Shown: positions 1 to 10,210, counted from the stretch's first letter. The stretch is DNA of 64,000 bases from Bryum argenteum (GCA_037043015.1 CM073321.1:35256101-35320100); one strand, 5' to 3'. The notes: generated by a model not told the origin, from the sequence alone. Numbers and translations are program-made.

Positions 1-175
1 GAACGTCGGTCGCTAGGGCGACCGCCGGTCCAGCTTTGGGCGAACGTCGGTCGCTAGGGCGACCGCCGGTCCAGTTCATGGGCGAACGTCGGTCGCTAGG
101 GCGATCGGCGGTCCAGATAGGGCGATAGCTGGACGAGCGGGCGACCGGCGGTGCACATTTTGTAGACCGCCGGTC
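1..175. repeat. GC-rich promoter-proximal array, left
   Basis: Three tandem copies of a 41-42 bp unit begin near 1, 42 and 84, followed by degenerate copies. Each unit carries GAACGTCGGTCGCTAGGGCG and then GACCGCCGGTC, an 11-bp word whose arms GACCG/CGGTC are inverted around one central base. The same word recurs between genes at 4.5-4.9 kb and at 7.0-7.1 kb and I did not see it elsewhere. The array lies about 150 bp upstream of the coiled-coil gene, so a role as a binding-site cluster for a dimeric regulator is plausible but inferred. Confidence 0.8.
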
Positions 176-322
176 GCCTTATCACTGTGCTTAAGAACGC
201 GACGGGCAGTCCATTTTCACACTTTGCGAGTTCCTCCTTTTCGCGCATTGACTAGTATCGACTTCAGAGTTGCTGCTTGCTTGCTCGTAGAGGGACTTTG
301 CGTTTTTCTACGAATTTTTCTT

Positions 323-1648
323 ATGGAGGCACTACCCGTTGTAGCGGGCACATCCATGGTGCGCCATGAGCGAGGTCGGATTGCGAAGAAGCGCAGAGCT
401 ATCTTGAAGAATCCAAAGTTAGTAGCGTTTAGAGGATGGGAGGAAGAGAGGGGGCCGTGGTCTTTTGCCATATGTGAGAAATATGTGGAGTGGTGCCACA
501 TCAACAAGCTCTTTCCTCTACATTGGCACAATATTCATCGGCACAAGAATGAAGCTAACCTCCGAGAGTGCCATCATTACGATTTCAAAGCGAGATGCAT
601 CTATGCTTGGCATATGATATACGGTAACAACCATATTTTTAAATATGAGGTTCCCTACTTTTTGGCACAAATGGCATATGCGGAAATGATTCTCGGGAAG
701 GAGGTGCATTGGTGGACGCATCCATGTTTGCCTATACAAGAGAAGACCGAACCAATAGAGGTTGGAGAGACATCAAAGACTATTGAAGGAGATGGAATTG
801 GAACGGTACCTATGAGTCCTAAGGCCGACGCGGAATTTTACACAGCAGGGACTTCTTCTGAATCCTCGGAGGATGAACACACACACGAATACGAGCTCGA
901 TGAACCAACTGGTCCTCCACTGCATTGGATTGAAGGAATATCCTTTGAGGTAAATCCATTCCGAAAAGTGGGTGGAAGATTATCCAAAGCCATGGATACT
1001 TTGATCCTTTTGCACAATTTAGGTAGAGCAAAATGCATCGAATTGGATTTAGTACTGCAGAATAGAAAGGAATTGGAAGCCCTCAAAGAAAGAGCCCTTT
1101 CTACACCATACGATGTACAAGAAGAATGTCGGGAGGTTTTCGAAAAAGCTCTAGACCACATAGCTGACATGGAGACCATGCTTGTGCTACGAAAAGAGGC
1201 TAAGGAGAAGTTTTTCGAGAAGAAAAATTCAAACAGCCTTTCCGTAGAAGACTACGTAGAGTTCTGGACAGCTAAACATAATTACCTGGAAGAGGTCCTA
1301 GCTGAGAGGAGGGATAAGTTGACGGATATTGAAGAATCTATTGCTCTAGAGGTAGATAAAGAGATGCTACGCATTCGGGATTTGGCATTAGCGGGTAAGT
1401 ATGGCAAGACTCCAGAGGAAGTTGACAAATTAAAGAGGCTGGTGAAATGGAGTGAAGACCAGAATGTAAAACTCGCAAAGCAACTACGTGTAGCTGAGGA
1501 GAATGCTCGATTTGGGGACGCATGGGCAGAGTGGGCTCATCGTAAAAGTAACGCAAAAGATGACATCAACATAAACGCAATCGACGTTGATTTGGAACGG
1601 CAACGATCACTTTTTTCAAATGGCAAGGAAAAAGTTGAAGATTCTTAA
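323..1648 (+). CDS. Coiled-coil protein of unknown family (paralogue of the 3.0-4.4 kb gene)
   Basis: The open frame extends back to 224 but starts there with TTG; the first ATG is at 323, giving 441 residues. No known domain is recognised. Residues 15-125 form a conserved-looking block rich in Trp, His and Cys (FRGWEEERGPW, EWCHINKLFPL, KARCIYAWHMIYG) that aligns with the minus-strand gene at 3.0-4.4 kb (FRGWEDEPDMW, EWCHIDKKFPL). After an acidic linker, residues from about 230 to the end are Leu/Glu/Lys-rich and predicted coiled coil. There is no signal peptide or membrane segment. The gene converges on the RING frame at 2083 and sits downstream of the GACCGNCGGTC array. It is intact, so it could be functional. 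The conserved block may be a zinc- or nucleic-acid-binding fold, but that is a guess. Confidence 0.6.
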   Translation: MEALPVVAGTSMVRHERGRIAKKRRAILKNPKLVAFRGWEEERGPWSFAICEKYVEWCHINKLFPLHWHNIHRHKNEANLRECHHYDFKARCIYAWHMIYGNNHIFKYEVPYFLAQMAYAEMILGKEVHWWTHPCLPIQEKTEPIEVGETSKTIEGDGIGTVPMSPKADAEFYTAGTSSESSEDEHTHEYELDEPTGPPLHWIEGISFEVNPFRKVGGRLSKAMDTLILLHNLGRAKCIELDLVLQNRKELEALKERALSTPYDVQEECREVFEKALDHIADMETMLVLRKEAKEKFFEKKNSNSLSVEDYVEFWTAKHNYLEEVLAERRDKLTDIEESIALEVDKEMLRIRDLALAGKYGKTPEEVDKLKRLVKWSEDQNVKLAKQLRVAEENARFGDAWAEWAHRKSNAKDDININAIDVDLERQRSLFSNGKEKVEDS

Positions 1649-2082
1649 CGTAGAGGCGATGGACTTACAACCCCAACATTCACCAAACGATATTTGATTT
1701 ACGTTATTTAGGTGTAGGGAAAGTGTACGTAATTTCTTCTATGTACTTTTTCGCATACTCTTTATATATGGAAGTTTGTTTTTACCTTTCATCATGCGTA
1801 AGTACGTGTTTGTGCATTGGTACAAGGGGTTGGGCGGGTTATATGGACTATGAAGATGTAAGATACAATAAAAGCTGACAAAGTACAATCGATAGACCAC
1901 AAGCAAAGGAGCGAACCAAATACATACCATTGATTTAATCGATGCAAAAAGTAGTACAATAGGAAATGAGATACATTGTTGCGCAAAAAGCTACCACTCG
2001 ATAATACTATAATGGAATATAGTCCTATATAGCTAAAACCATACGCTATGCTGGAGTGTATGGATTCACAATATCGTAATTA
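1649..2082. other. Intergenic, between convergent genes
   Basis: AT-rich stretch between the ends of two convergent genes. It presumably holds both 3' UTRs and polyadenylation signals. No ORF or repeat of note is visible. Confidence 0.5.
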
Positions 2083-3099
2083 TCATTCACTAGACTGAGG
2101 GTTGGAGCATTCTCCAACAAGAAGTTTGCGCTTTGCACGAGTTCGATTGAATGGACCATCTGCATTTAAGATCAGATCTAAAACTCTAGAGTCTTTCAAG
2201 TCCTGCAAAGTCCTTCTTGTGAGGGGACTATGTACATCCAGTAAATAGTCTAGAGCTTGAGACTGGTATCGTGGCCCCCAAGTAGACTCAGCATATTGAC
2301 ACTCTTCCAAATCTTCCATGGAGGCACGACCTTCACCGTCGGTTACTCTCTTCCCATATTGATTCCATCGATGGCCCATTGGATGGGGCCCCCACTTGAA
2401 TGTATTAGAGCTCACATCAAAATAGCCTCCGAGGCATTGGAAGAAGAACATCCGATTACCCTCATGTTGTGGACCGTGTCCGGCAAGTATTGGAGCAACT
2501 CTTAAAATCTTGTTTGGGTCAGTCTCCCAATTCAATTGGGAGCTAGGAGTACTCTTCTCGAGATCATGTTCACCTCTACGCCAACTCCAAATAAGGTCTT
2601 TACCCCATAATCGAACCTCGTCAGTAGTCTCAGCATTGTGTTCCCAAGAAGGCGGCATATAAGTTCTTAGATTGAACATCTCGTAGAACCGCTCGTGAAA
2701 AGGCGCTTTGCATATAGCACAACGACTTTGAGTCAAACAATGAACTAAAAGACACTGCGGATGATACATATGGACACAAGAGCCTAAAGCCCATCCACCC
2801 TCAGGTCCAAATGGATTTAGGCATATGGGACACGTAGAGTGATCCAATACAAACTGTGGAGGGTTGGGCCACAATAATGTCCTGGATTCTACATCAACAT
2901 GTGCCGACATGTGGTGTTTGAAATTCCACCCGGCCTTGCTCCAATCTACAACCTCTGTAGAAGTGTCATCTTGCATCTTGATGTCCATGATAGGAAGATT
3001 ATCAAACAATGTATCCACACTCGGCCACGAGGTCATACCAAACGTTCGCCGACCAGCTCCGCTGCAACTTGTCTGCCTCTGTCCACCGAAAGTATACAT
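2083..3099 (-). CDS. RING-H2 zinc finger protein (putative E3 ubiquitin ligase)
   Basis: From the ATG at 3099 this frame encodes 338 residues. A RING-H2 finger lies at about residues 90-135: CPICLNPF, then CVHMYHPQC, then CAICKAPF, so all eight metal ligands (C3H2C3 order) are visible. RING-H2 proteins usually act as E3 ubiquitin ligases; the rest of the protein (Trp-rich, for example LWGKDLIWSWR and FKWGPHPMGHRW) is not recognised. The frame stays open upstream past 3190 without an ATG and overlaps the end of the coiled-coil frame (3033-4382), lying in the -1 frame relative to it. It could therefore be a separate gene with its own start, or the C-terminal half of a fusion protein reached by frameshift or an unseen intron. 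The stop is at 2083-2085. Confidence 0.6.
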   Translation of the reverse strand: MYTFGGQRQTSCSGAGRRTFGMTSWPSVDTLFDNLPIMDIKMQDDTSTEVVDWSKAGWNFKHHMSAHVDVESRTLLWPNPPQFVLDHSTCPICLNPFGPEGGWALGSCVHMYHPQCLLVHCLTQSRCAICKAPFHERFYEMFNLRTYMPPSWEHNAETTDEVRLWGKDLIWSWRRGEHDLEKSTPSSQLNWETDPNKILRVAPILAGHGPQHEGNRMFFFQCLGGYFDVSSNTFKWGPHPMGHRWNQYGKRVTDGEGRASMEDLEECQYAESTWGPRYQSQALDYLLDVHSPLTRRTLQDLKDSRVLDLILNADGPFNRTRAKRKLLVGECSNPQSSE

Positions 3100-4382
3100 G
3101 CCACCTTCCAATGGTAGTAAGTGGCAGACAACTGCTCCAAACGGGCTTGCAGTTGTAGCTTTTCCTTTAGTAAGGAGTTGTATCCATCAGACGACATGAA
3201 AGGGGGATTACGGATAGGGGGGAACAGCGGTAAAGATAAAGAATCCTGAGAATCACATCGTACATCTTCTTCTCGTTCGAGGCCCGACATATTAACAACA
3301 CATGGCTGAGCTTTCACAGGACGGCGCAATGTAGGGCGTTGCGGTGACATTTCTCCAAATGCCAAGTCCTCTGTAAGGTTCAAGACAACTCTATCAACAT
3401 CCGCCATGTCAGATTTCTCTACATCTCCACAAATGTTACGTGCGTGAGATAGTTCTTGCATCTTCTCGCGCATGCGTGCATATTCCACGGAAAGCTGCTC
3501 CCCTTCTTTCACCTTCTCCTCATACATTGCTCGTGTTTTTTCGAGATCCGCTTGCAATCTTGCTATGACGTCGTCTTTACTCTTCAAAAGAGCTTTGAGA
3601 TCAGAAGATGAGTCAAGTTCTTCCAATGGTAAGATGCAAGTACCATGGGGCTCTACTACGGGTGGATGATTACTTGCTATTGGAGGGCGAGAGCCACCTA
3701 TTTCAGGAACGCGGCCACGTAAATTACGACGATGATCCGCATCAATTACAATGCTGGCGGGAGGAAGAGGTTGTCGAACTTGACGCACCGCCTTACGAGG
3801 CCGCGAACCATCCGAGTCATCGTCCTCTTCCGATGTAGCACTATGATGGGCAGCCTCTTCCATAGCCTTGGTAATAAACCTCATCACCGCCATGCCACCA
3901 TTAGGAGCGTCAGGGAATCTTAGAATGCCTGTCGGAATGTCACTCGTTGAAGGTCGTGTTACATGCTTCCCCTCTTTGATAGTTGTCCAATCCACTCGTT
4001 TACCAAGAGCAACCTCAGCGTATACTCCACGAGCAAGAAACAATGGAACCTCGTTGCGCTCCACACATGGCATGCCATACAGGACTTGTTAAACCTCAAT
4101 GCATCGTTGCTTGAAGTTTGGACATTCGCAAAACTTAAGATTTGCCTTGTTCGTGCGCCGGTGAAAATAGTGACGAGAGAGAGGGAATTTCTTGTCAATG
4201 TGACACCATTCAATGAACGATTCGCAAGTGGCCATCGTCCACATATCTGGTTCATCTTCCCAACCTCTGAAGGCAAGCTTATTTGGATTTAGAAGCACGT
4301 GTAATCTTTTCCGTTGTGGAGCGCCCTTCCTCTTCCTCTTCTTGTCGTTCTCTTCCTTCCGAAGTTGGCCGAGAGTAGCCAT
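3033..4382 (-). pseudogene. Coiled-coil paralogue interrupted by an in-frame TAA
   Basis: The ATG at 4382 opens a frame related to the gene at 323-1648 (FRGWEDEPDMW, EWCHIDKKFPL, then FKQRCIEV). It is halted by TAA at 4089-4091. The same frame resumes at once, and VLYG, NEVPLFLA and YAEVALGKRVDW align with IYG, YEVPYFLA and YAEMILGKEVHW in the intact paralogue. The stop therefore sits where the paralogue has Trp. Downstream are a basic/Ser-rich linker and a coiled coil (about 3450-3600, DVIARLQADLEKTRAMYEEK). The frame ends at 3033 and overlaps the RING frame by at least 67 bp. Either this is a pseudogene, or expression needs readthrough or splicing. A TATA box and the GACCGNCGGTC array lie just upstream. 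Confidence 0.55.
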
Positions 4383-4508
4383 GGATGAAATAGCCAAAAA
4401 TGGCAAATAGTTATTACCTACCCCGCACGAGCATGCAGCCAATTCAATGGATGTAAGACAACGCGCCAGGCGAAGAAACCCAAATAACAAGTTTAGGTAC
4501 TATGGGGA

Positions 4509-4515
4509 ATATATA
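4509..4515 (-). promoter_or_regulatory. TATA box for the minus-strand coiled-coil/RING unit
   Basis: On the minus strand the sequence reads GTATATATTCCCC, about 125 bp upstream of the ATG at 4382 and directly downstream of the central GC-rich array. Spacing and context fit a TATA box. Confidence 0.5.
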
Positions 4516-4534
4516 CGCGGGGCGACCAGAAATC

Positions 4535-4860
4535 CAAAGCGACCGGCGGTCTAGATGGAGGTATCGCGTTGCGTGGCGACCGCCCGGTCCGATGAGAGCG
4601 CGACGCGGTGCAGCTAATCGCGGCAATGGGAAGCGGCGATCGCCGATCACGGTATTCGTTTTCGCGGCAATGGCGTAGAAGCGGCAGGCCGGGACGCGAA
4701 GGCGACCGCCGGTCCCAATTATTCGCGGCAGCCGGGCGTAGGGGCGACGGCCCAGCGCATTTTTCGCGACAATGGGACGCAGAGGCGACCGCCCGGTCCG
4801 GTATCGCGGCAATGGGACTGGGCGACCGCCGGTGGCGGCGAGAGGGGCGACCGCCGGTCT
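4535..4860. repeat. Central bidirectional GACCGNCGGTC array
   Basis: Between two divergent genes lie several copies of the GACCGCCGGTC or GACCGCCCGGTC word (near 4542, 4577, 4702, 4787, 4823, 4848), interleaved with copies of TCGCGGCAATGGGA-like sequence. A TATA box lies immediately outside each edge of the array, so it is placed like a shared bidirectional upstream activating region. The same word flanks the island on both sides. Function is inferred from position only. Confidence 0.7.
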
Positions 4861-4866
4861 CAGAGA

Positions 4867-4876
4867 TATATAAACC
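4867..4876 (+). promoter_or_regulatory. TATA box for the kinase gene
   Basis: TATATATAAA lies about 6 bp after the last GACCGCCGGTC word and upstream of the kinase leader. It mirrors the minus-strand TATA box at 4509-4515. Confidence 0.6.
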
Positions 4877-5187
4877 CCAACGCGCGGGTTTGTTATTACT
4901 TTTCCCAAACCGCTACCGAATTCTCTTCCGCCCTGTGTCCTTGCTCGTCTTAATGATGCGCCTTTGCCAGGTCGTCGAGGAGTTTTTGGGGTTTGGTGCA
5001 CATTGATAGCGTGGGGAGATTTTTTGCGTTTTTTCAAGATTTTCGACGATGACTAAATCCAAAAAGCACGGGAAGGGACAACAAGCATGGGATCCGGATG
5101 CCCCGAAACATTTGCACCAGGCGTTGGAGGGGAACAACCTAGTGGAAGTGGAGGCCATAAGAGGAAGAGGAGACACCCAAAAGAAAG

Positions 5188-6597
5188 ATGACCGGATTCC
5201 CAACAACAGATTATACTAAGTTTGCGGAAAAAGCATGCATGGATTGGTATGAGGAAACGGAGGCTCAACTCCTAGAGCACAACTACCTCAGGAATGTTAG
5301 CACGGGCAAAGAGAGACTGAAGAAGAAATTGGCGGCAGTAATTTTGAAGGCCATGGAGGAAACGGAGAAATACCAAGATGTGGATTATTATTCGCAATAC
5401 GGGTTGTGGATGGATAATACAGTTGAACAATGCATCTTCAATGTAAAGGAGTTGTGGAAGAAGCGATTTGGACAGAGGCGTCTAACACAAGAAGAGGACC
5501 AGTTCAAACGCAAGATGGATTGGTGGATACACACAATCCAAAAGCTTAGCAAGAATAAAACCCGAGGGAAGTCATGGGAAAAAACCGCTTTGCTCGCCAC
5601 ATTTGAACGAGACACAGGGTCGGGGGTGGTGTGGATTCCTCAAGACGCTACGATAGAAGCTCTATCAGCCCCCGACATGGAGGGAGGCCATGGACTGGTG
5701 CGGAAGGTGAAGATACTTGGAGTAGACCACGTTCCAGAAAATGTCGAGTTTGCAGCAAAGCTTTCCAAGAATATGAATCTTCAGAAGAGGAGGATAGAGA
5801 CTGCTGCAGAAGCTCTTGTATGTCCTTTGAATCATCCAGGAATTATCAAGTTTTGGGCGTTGCATACAAGGACATTCGAAGCTTACTCATATTGGTGGAA
5901 TGGGGGATCACTACACGAGATGTTGAAGTTGGATGAGAAGGTCGGCGACAAACATCTTCACTGGTCGAAAGTGAAGGAAGTTCCGAGTCTCACTCAAGAG
6001 GAGGCTTTCAGAATTACCCTTTTCCGTCAGCACAGGATGAAATTAGCTTGGGGTTTAGTGTACATCATGAATCTCGTGCATAAGACGGGAGTTCTTCACA
6101 ACGACCTATCCCCCTCGAACATACTATTGCATTTCCCAACTTTCGGAGGAACCAAGATTTGTATTGGAGTGTGTGACTGGGGGATGGCATCTCGTATAGT
6201 AGAACAACAGCCTTCACGTTACGGATACCAGACGACGGAAAAAAAGAAAGAAGATATGACACGTCGATGGTGGGTGGCGCCCGAGTTGTTCTATACTTAT
6301 GGACCTGAAGGTTCAGATACAAATTTGAACGTCCAGGAACTTCGACATCCAACCACGGTAGCATCAGATTCGTATGCGGTTGGCAAGCTCATCCAGCTGA
6401 TTGGTGTGTATAACGAATTCGACGAAGAATTATTACCGAATTCGACGGTGCGAGATTCATTCCTAACGAAGGTGTTCTCAATGACCAGGCATGAATTAAA
6501 TGAGAGAATGACCTGTTCGAAGGTGGTGAACCGCTTGATGGCGAAACCATATCATATGCTTCCACCGGAGCTTGTATTTAGAGAGGACAGTTATTAG
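5188..6597 (+). CDS. Divergent eukaryotic-type protein kinase
   Basis: 469 residues from the ATG at 5188; an in-frame stop lies upstream, so this is the first usable start. Residues 1-170 are helical and unrecognised. The kinase domain spans about 165-440: a degenerate glycine loop (EGGHGLVRKVKI), the ATP-binding lysine in FAAKL, the catalytic loop HNDLSPSNILL, DWG in place of DFG (CDWGMA) and an APE motif (WVAPELF). The catalytic Asp, the metal-binding Asn and the DWG Asp are all kept, so activity is likely. Asn replaces the Arg of HRD, so this is a non-RD kinase. No membrane segment is visible, so it should be cytosolic or nuclear. Two upstream ATGs open short overlapping frames (5049-5219 and 5087-5191), which could limit translation or mark a frameshifted N-terminus. 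The substrate is unknown. Confidence 0.75.
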   Translation: MTGFPTTDYTKFAEKACMDWYEETEAQLLEHNYLRNVSTGKERLKKKLAAVILKAMEETEKYQDVDYYSQYGLWMDNTVEQCIFNVKELWKKRFGQRRLTQEEDQFKRKMDWWIHTIQKLSKNKTRGKSWEKTALLATFERDTGSGVVWIPQDATIEALSAPDMEGGHGLVRKVKILGVDHVPENVEFAAKLSKNMNLQKRRIETAAEALVCPLNHPGIIKFWALHTRTFEAYSYWWNGGSLHEMLKLDEKVGDKHLHWSKVKEVPSLTQEEAFRITLFRQHRMKLAWGLVYIMNLVHKTGVLHNDLSPSNILLHFPTFGGTKICIGVCDWGMASRIVEQQPSRYGYQTTEKKKEDMTRRWWVAPELFYTYGPEGSDTNLNVQELRHPTTVASDSYAVGKLIQLIGVYNEFDEELLPNSTVRDSFLTKVFSMTRHELNERMTCSKVVNRLMAKPYHMLPPELVFREDSY

Positions 6598-7005
6598 TTT
6601 ATAATATCAGTATATCTTCTTGCAATTCATAGACTCCTTTGGATGACCATCTCACGTCATTGAGTGCTCATTTAGCCATGTAATTCACATTTCATACTTG
6701 CAATATATACAATCTACTTTTTGACATATTGTTCCAAATCTAATAGATTTTTGCAACTCTTATAATTATGTTCCCTTTTACACTAGTCACGTATGTATGT
6801 CACCACATTTTGTGTTACATGAGTTTCAAACCTCATGGTAGATGTTAGCCTTTCCTTCAGGGGTTTGTGGGTTGTTGTAATTTGTTTCATCTTGAATTCT
6901 TAATGCTTCATCTACGTTTAAAAACGTGAAAGGAAGAATTTTGGATAATGTGGGATAAAAAAATTTACTTATTCTACTCGGGAAGCCTCCAATACAAGGC
7001 CAGCC
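6598..7005. other. Kinase 3' flank
   Basis: AT-rich sequence after the kinase stop, presumably 3' UTR. No other gene is visible. Confidence 0.5.
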
Positions 7006-7007
7006 CT

Positions 7008-7135
7008 AGGCGACCACCGGTCGGGGCGAGAATAGGCGATCACGGGTCAATGAGACCGCGGTCAATGAGACCGCCGGTCCGGCCAAGGCGACCGCCGGTC
7101 TAGATGACACGACCGCCGGTCCAGTCCTACGTGGC
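7008..7135. repeat. GC-rich array, right edge of the island
   Basis: Five or so variants of the GACCGCCGGTC word (for example near 7069, 7089, 7110) follow each other. A G-box (CACGTG, 7170-7175) lies just after, within GCCACGTGGC. This is the third array of this word and closes the three-gene island. What gene it might serve is not clear, since the DNA to the right is AT-rich and empty. Confidence 0.7.
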
Positions 7136-7199
7136 GCGGTCGCGAACCGTATTGCTAAGCTGTACATGCCACGTGGCAGCCACGTAGGATGCAACATGG

Positions 7200-8290
7200 A
7201 CAGGGGTAAATCCAGGGTAAAAAAAGATTCTCAGAGATTCTATTAGACATTTCGAGGCTCAATGTCCATGCGACATGTCGTGTAATACGTCGACGTCCGT
7301 CTGTGTCTAGCAAGACAACCCTGCTTTATACTTTATTTAAAGCCTTAAAAATCGTTATATCTTTAGATATAATATTTGTTACATCATTTTTGGTATCAAA
7401 ATAATACTAAATCATTTGCTTTTCAATTATAGATATTAGTTTCATTAGATTTAAAGTAAGTTATACTAAACTTAGTATTTGGTAAATCAGTATGAACTTA
7501 TAACAGAATTCTTATTAAATTTGGTGAAGTAGTATAAGAATAATTAGGATTCAAACATTTTAAAAGTAGTATTCTAATTTTTGTGTACATGTATTTTAAG
7601 CAAATCATACTAATCTAAGTATTTGGAAAATTACGTTCAATAACCTACAAATATTAGTACTAATACTTTCTAACAGAGGTATTCCAGGATTAAAATTGTT
7701 GTAAGTGCAATATTTAAATTTTATTACTTAAGTATGAAATATGTTGAGTCTTGTTAATTTATTTATTTACTAGATTTGATGTGGTATACTAAAATAAGTA
7801 TTACGTAAATGAAGTTTGTTATGATAGGTATAATATTCAAGAATTCCATTAAAAGTTGGTTTATTAAGATTCGAATTCAGATATTTTAAGCAAAATATTC
7901 TAAGTTTTAAATTGAGTTATTTGACGTTCAATATTCGAAGTTTAGTAACTCGTAAAGTAAATGTACTATTATAGGAATAATTTAGTTATTTTGAATGTGT
8001 TATTGTAAGATTCGAATTAGTAGATTGTGTTATTTTGAATTATTTTAATTAATCTATTTTGAGATTGATCTAAAGTGACTTATTTAGCACATCGTTAGAA
8101 AACGTAATAGAAAGAGTAATAAATTACTTATCAGCCTATGTATAATTCAAATCTTAACGCATGATTTTGAAATAAATAAGCTAGTTGCATTACGAATTTG
8201 TTTTTTAATTTTTTATTTAAATTTGATTTTATAAGTAATTTATTTTAATCACTGGAATTATGTCTTAATTTTTTAATTAAAATAAATTTG
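7200..8290. other. AT-rich gene-free stretch
   Basis: Strongly AT-rich, with no ORF above background, no clear tandem repeat and no recognisable gene. Confidence 0.6.
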
Positions 8291-8319
8291 AGACTTAATT
8301 TTGTTTTATCACTGGATTT

Positions 8320-8900
8320 ATTTGGGGCAGCGGGCACCCCCGGGCACCGGCCCCACTCCGCCACGTCGCGTAGGGCAGGCCGGGCAGCGGCCCCACTCCG
8401 CCATCAAGGCGCACGGCAGCCCGCCGCCCGTTGGCGCGAGCTTCCCATCCATTTTCGAATGGGCTTCCCGCCAGCCAGGGGCCCTAGCCGGCTCGCTCGC
8501 CCACCCAACCCCGACCCCGGCACTGCCTGCCGAGCAAGCCGAGCAAGCAAGTCCTCTCGAGCTCCTCGCGCTCCGCTCCTACGCGCGGCGCTCCGCAACG
8601 CGGCCCAACGCTCGCTCCGCAGAGGCGGTGCTTGCTATCGGCGAGCATTGCTCACGCCACTTCCCGCGTCGTTGCGCTCCGCGCCGTTGCTGCTGTCACT
8701 TCCCGTGTCAGTGCGCTAGGGTTTGTTTGTGCGCTCTATCAGGTACGCCATTGCGCAATTGCATTGTTATTTCATCTTGCTATTTGCGACCTCTCCATGC
8801 GCAATTGCATTGTTATTTCATCTTGCTATTTGCGACCTCTCCGCGCGATTCATTTTACATCACTACAAATACTAGAATCACAGTGTGCATTTAGGTCGAT
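8320..8900 (+). other. GC-rich leader-like segment
   Basis: Base composition switches abruptly from AT-rich to CpG-rich at about 8325. Overlapping Ala/Arg/Pro-rich frames here look like composition artefacts. A 47-bp direct duplication starts at 8752 and 8799 (TGCGCAATTGCATTG and following), and CTAGGGTTT occurs at 8716. It may be the promoter or 5' end of the DUF7869 element downstream, but no transcript start can be proved. Confidence 0.35.
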
Positions 8901-8939
8901 GCATGTGCATTTAGGTCGCAAAACAGGTATTTCCTATTT

Positions 8940-10210
8940 CACGAGCTAAACGCATGACTTTTAGGTAGCGACCGCTAAACGCAAACTGACTTTTAGGTAG
9001 CGACACGCTAAACGCACAGCTTTAGGTAGCAGCCTGCTAAACGCACAGCTTTAGGTAGCTGCCTGCAAAACGCACAGATTTTAGGTCGCTACCCGCTAAG
9101 CACACGGTGTATACGTCGATGCCTATTTAACGCAATGTTTGGGTCGCTACTTGATAAACGCACAGTGGTTAGGACTCTCCCATCTTAACGCAGTGTTAGG
9201 TCGTTGTCTGCTCAACGCACATTGTATAGGTCAATGTCTGCTAAACGCATAGTGTGTTTAGGTCGCTGTCTGCTAAACGCACATTGTTTAGGTTGTTGTC
9301 TGCTAAACGCACATTGTTGAGGTCGTTGTCTGCTCAACGCACATTGTATAGGTCAATGTCTGCTAAACGCACAGTGTGTTTAGGTCGCTGTCTGCTAAAC
9401 GCACATTGTTTAGGTCGCTGTCTGCTAAACGCACATTGTTTAGGTCGCTGTCTGCTAAACGCACATTGTTTAGGTCGCTGTCTGCTAAACGCACATTGTT
9501 TAGGTCGCTGTCTGCTAAACGCACATTGTTTAGGTCGCTGCTGCTAATCGCACAGTCTAGGTCAATGTCTGCTAAAGGCACAGTGTGTTTAGGTCGCTAC
9601 CTGCTTAACGCTCAGATATTAGGCCGGTGCCTTGTAAATTCACGGTGTGTATGTCGATGCCTGTTTAACTTAGAGTGTTAAGGTCGCTGCCTGGTAAGCA
9701 CACGGTGTGTAGATCGATGCCTGTTAAAATTTGAGTGTGTAACTTAGAGTGTTTAGGTCGCTGCCTGCTAAACGCTCTATTCATGTCACCTCCAACCGAA
9801 CGCAGTGTTCAGGTGGCTCCCTTTTAACGATCAGTGCTCAGGTCACTGTCTGCTATACAATCAGTGATTAGGACCCTGCCTACTAAGCGCATTGTGTAGG
9901 TCTCTACCTGTTTATCGCAGTGTTTAGGTCGCTGCTTCCTAAACGCACAGTTGTAAGAACTATCGGAACTGAATGCAGTGTTAGGTCGCTGTTTGCTATA
10001 CGCACAGTGTTTAGGTCGCTGCCTGCTAAACAGGCATTTTTCAGGTCGATCCCAACTACAGGCAGTGGTTAGGTCGCTGTCTGCTAAACGCAGTGTTTAG
10101 GTCGATCCCAAATAGATGCAGTGGTTAGGTCGCTGTCTGCTAAATGCAGAGTGTTTAGATCGCTGCCTGGTAAACGTTGATCTGTTTAGGTCGATGCCTC
10201 CTAAACACAC
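8940..10210. repeat. TTTAGGTCG minisatellite; perfect 30-bp core
   Basis: A 30-bp unit (TTTAGGTCGCTGTCTGCTAA plus ACGCACATTG) is repeated with no or few changes across about 9371-9540, and as degenerate copies from 8940 to 10210. Because 30 is a multiple of three, the array makes repeating open frames on both strands (CLGRCLLNAH on the plus strand); these are artefacts. The array sits directly upstream of the DUF7869 gene, and its TTTAGGTCG word recurs after that gene as far as about 14160. Confidence 0.85.

Noticed and set aside
4089..4091. Intron explanation for the TAA in the coiled-coil paralogue
   Set aside because: The frame and the homology to the paralogue continue directly through both sides, leaving no room for an intron, although GAG|GTTTAA could pass as a weak donor.
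8288..8949. Long Ala/Arg/Pro-rich frames in the GC-rich segment
   Set aside because: Several frames are open simultaneously on both strands. This is the signature of CpG-rich composition; no domain or splice signal supports them.
9254..9681. Overlapping open frames on both strands (CLGRCLLNAH repeats; DLNNVRLADS repeats)
   Set aside because: They are produced by an in-phase 30-bp tandem repeat, have no other support and exist on both strands at once.
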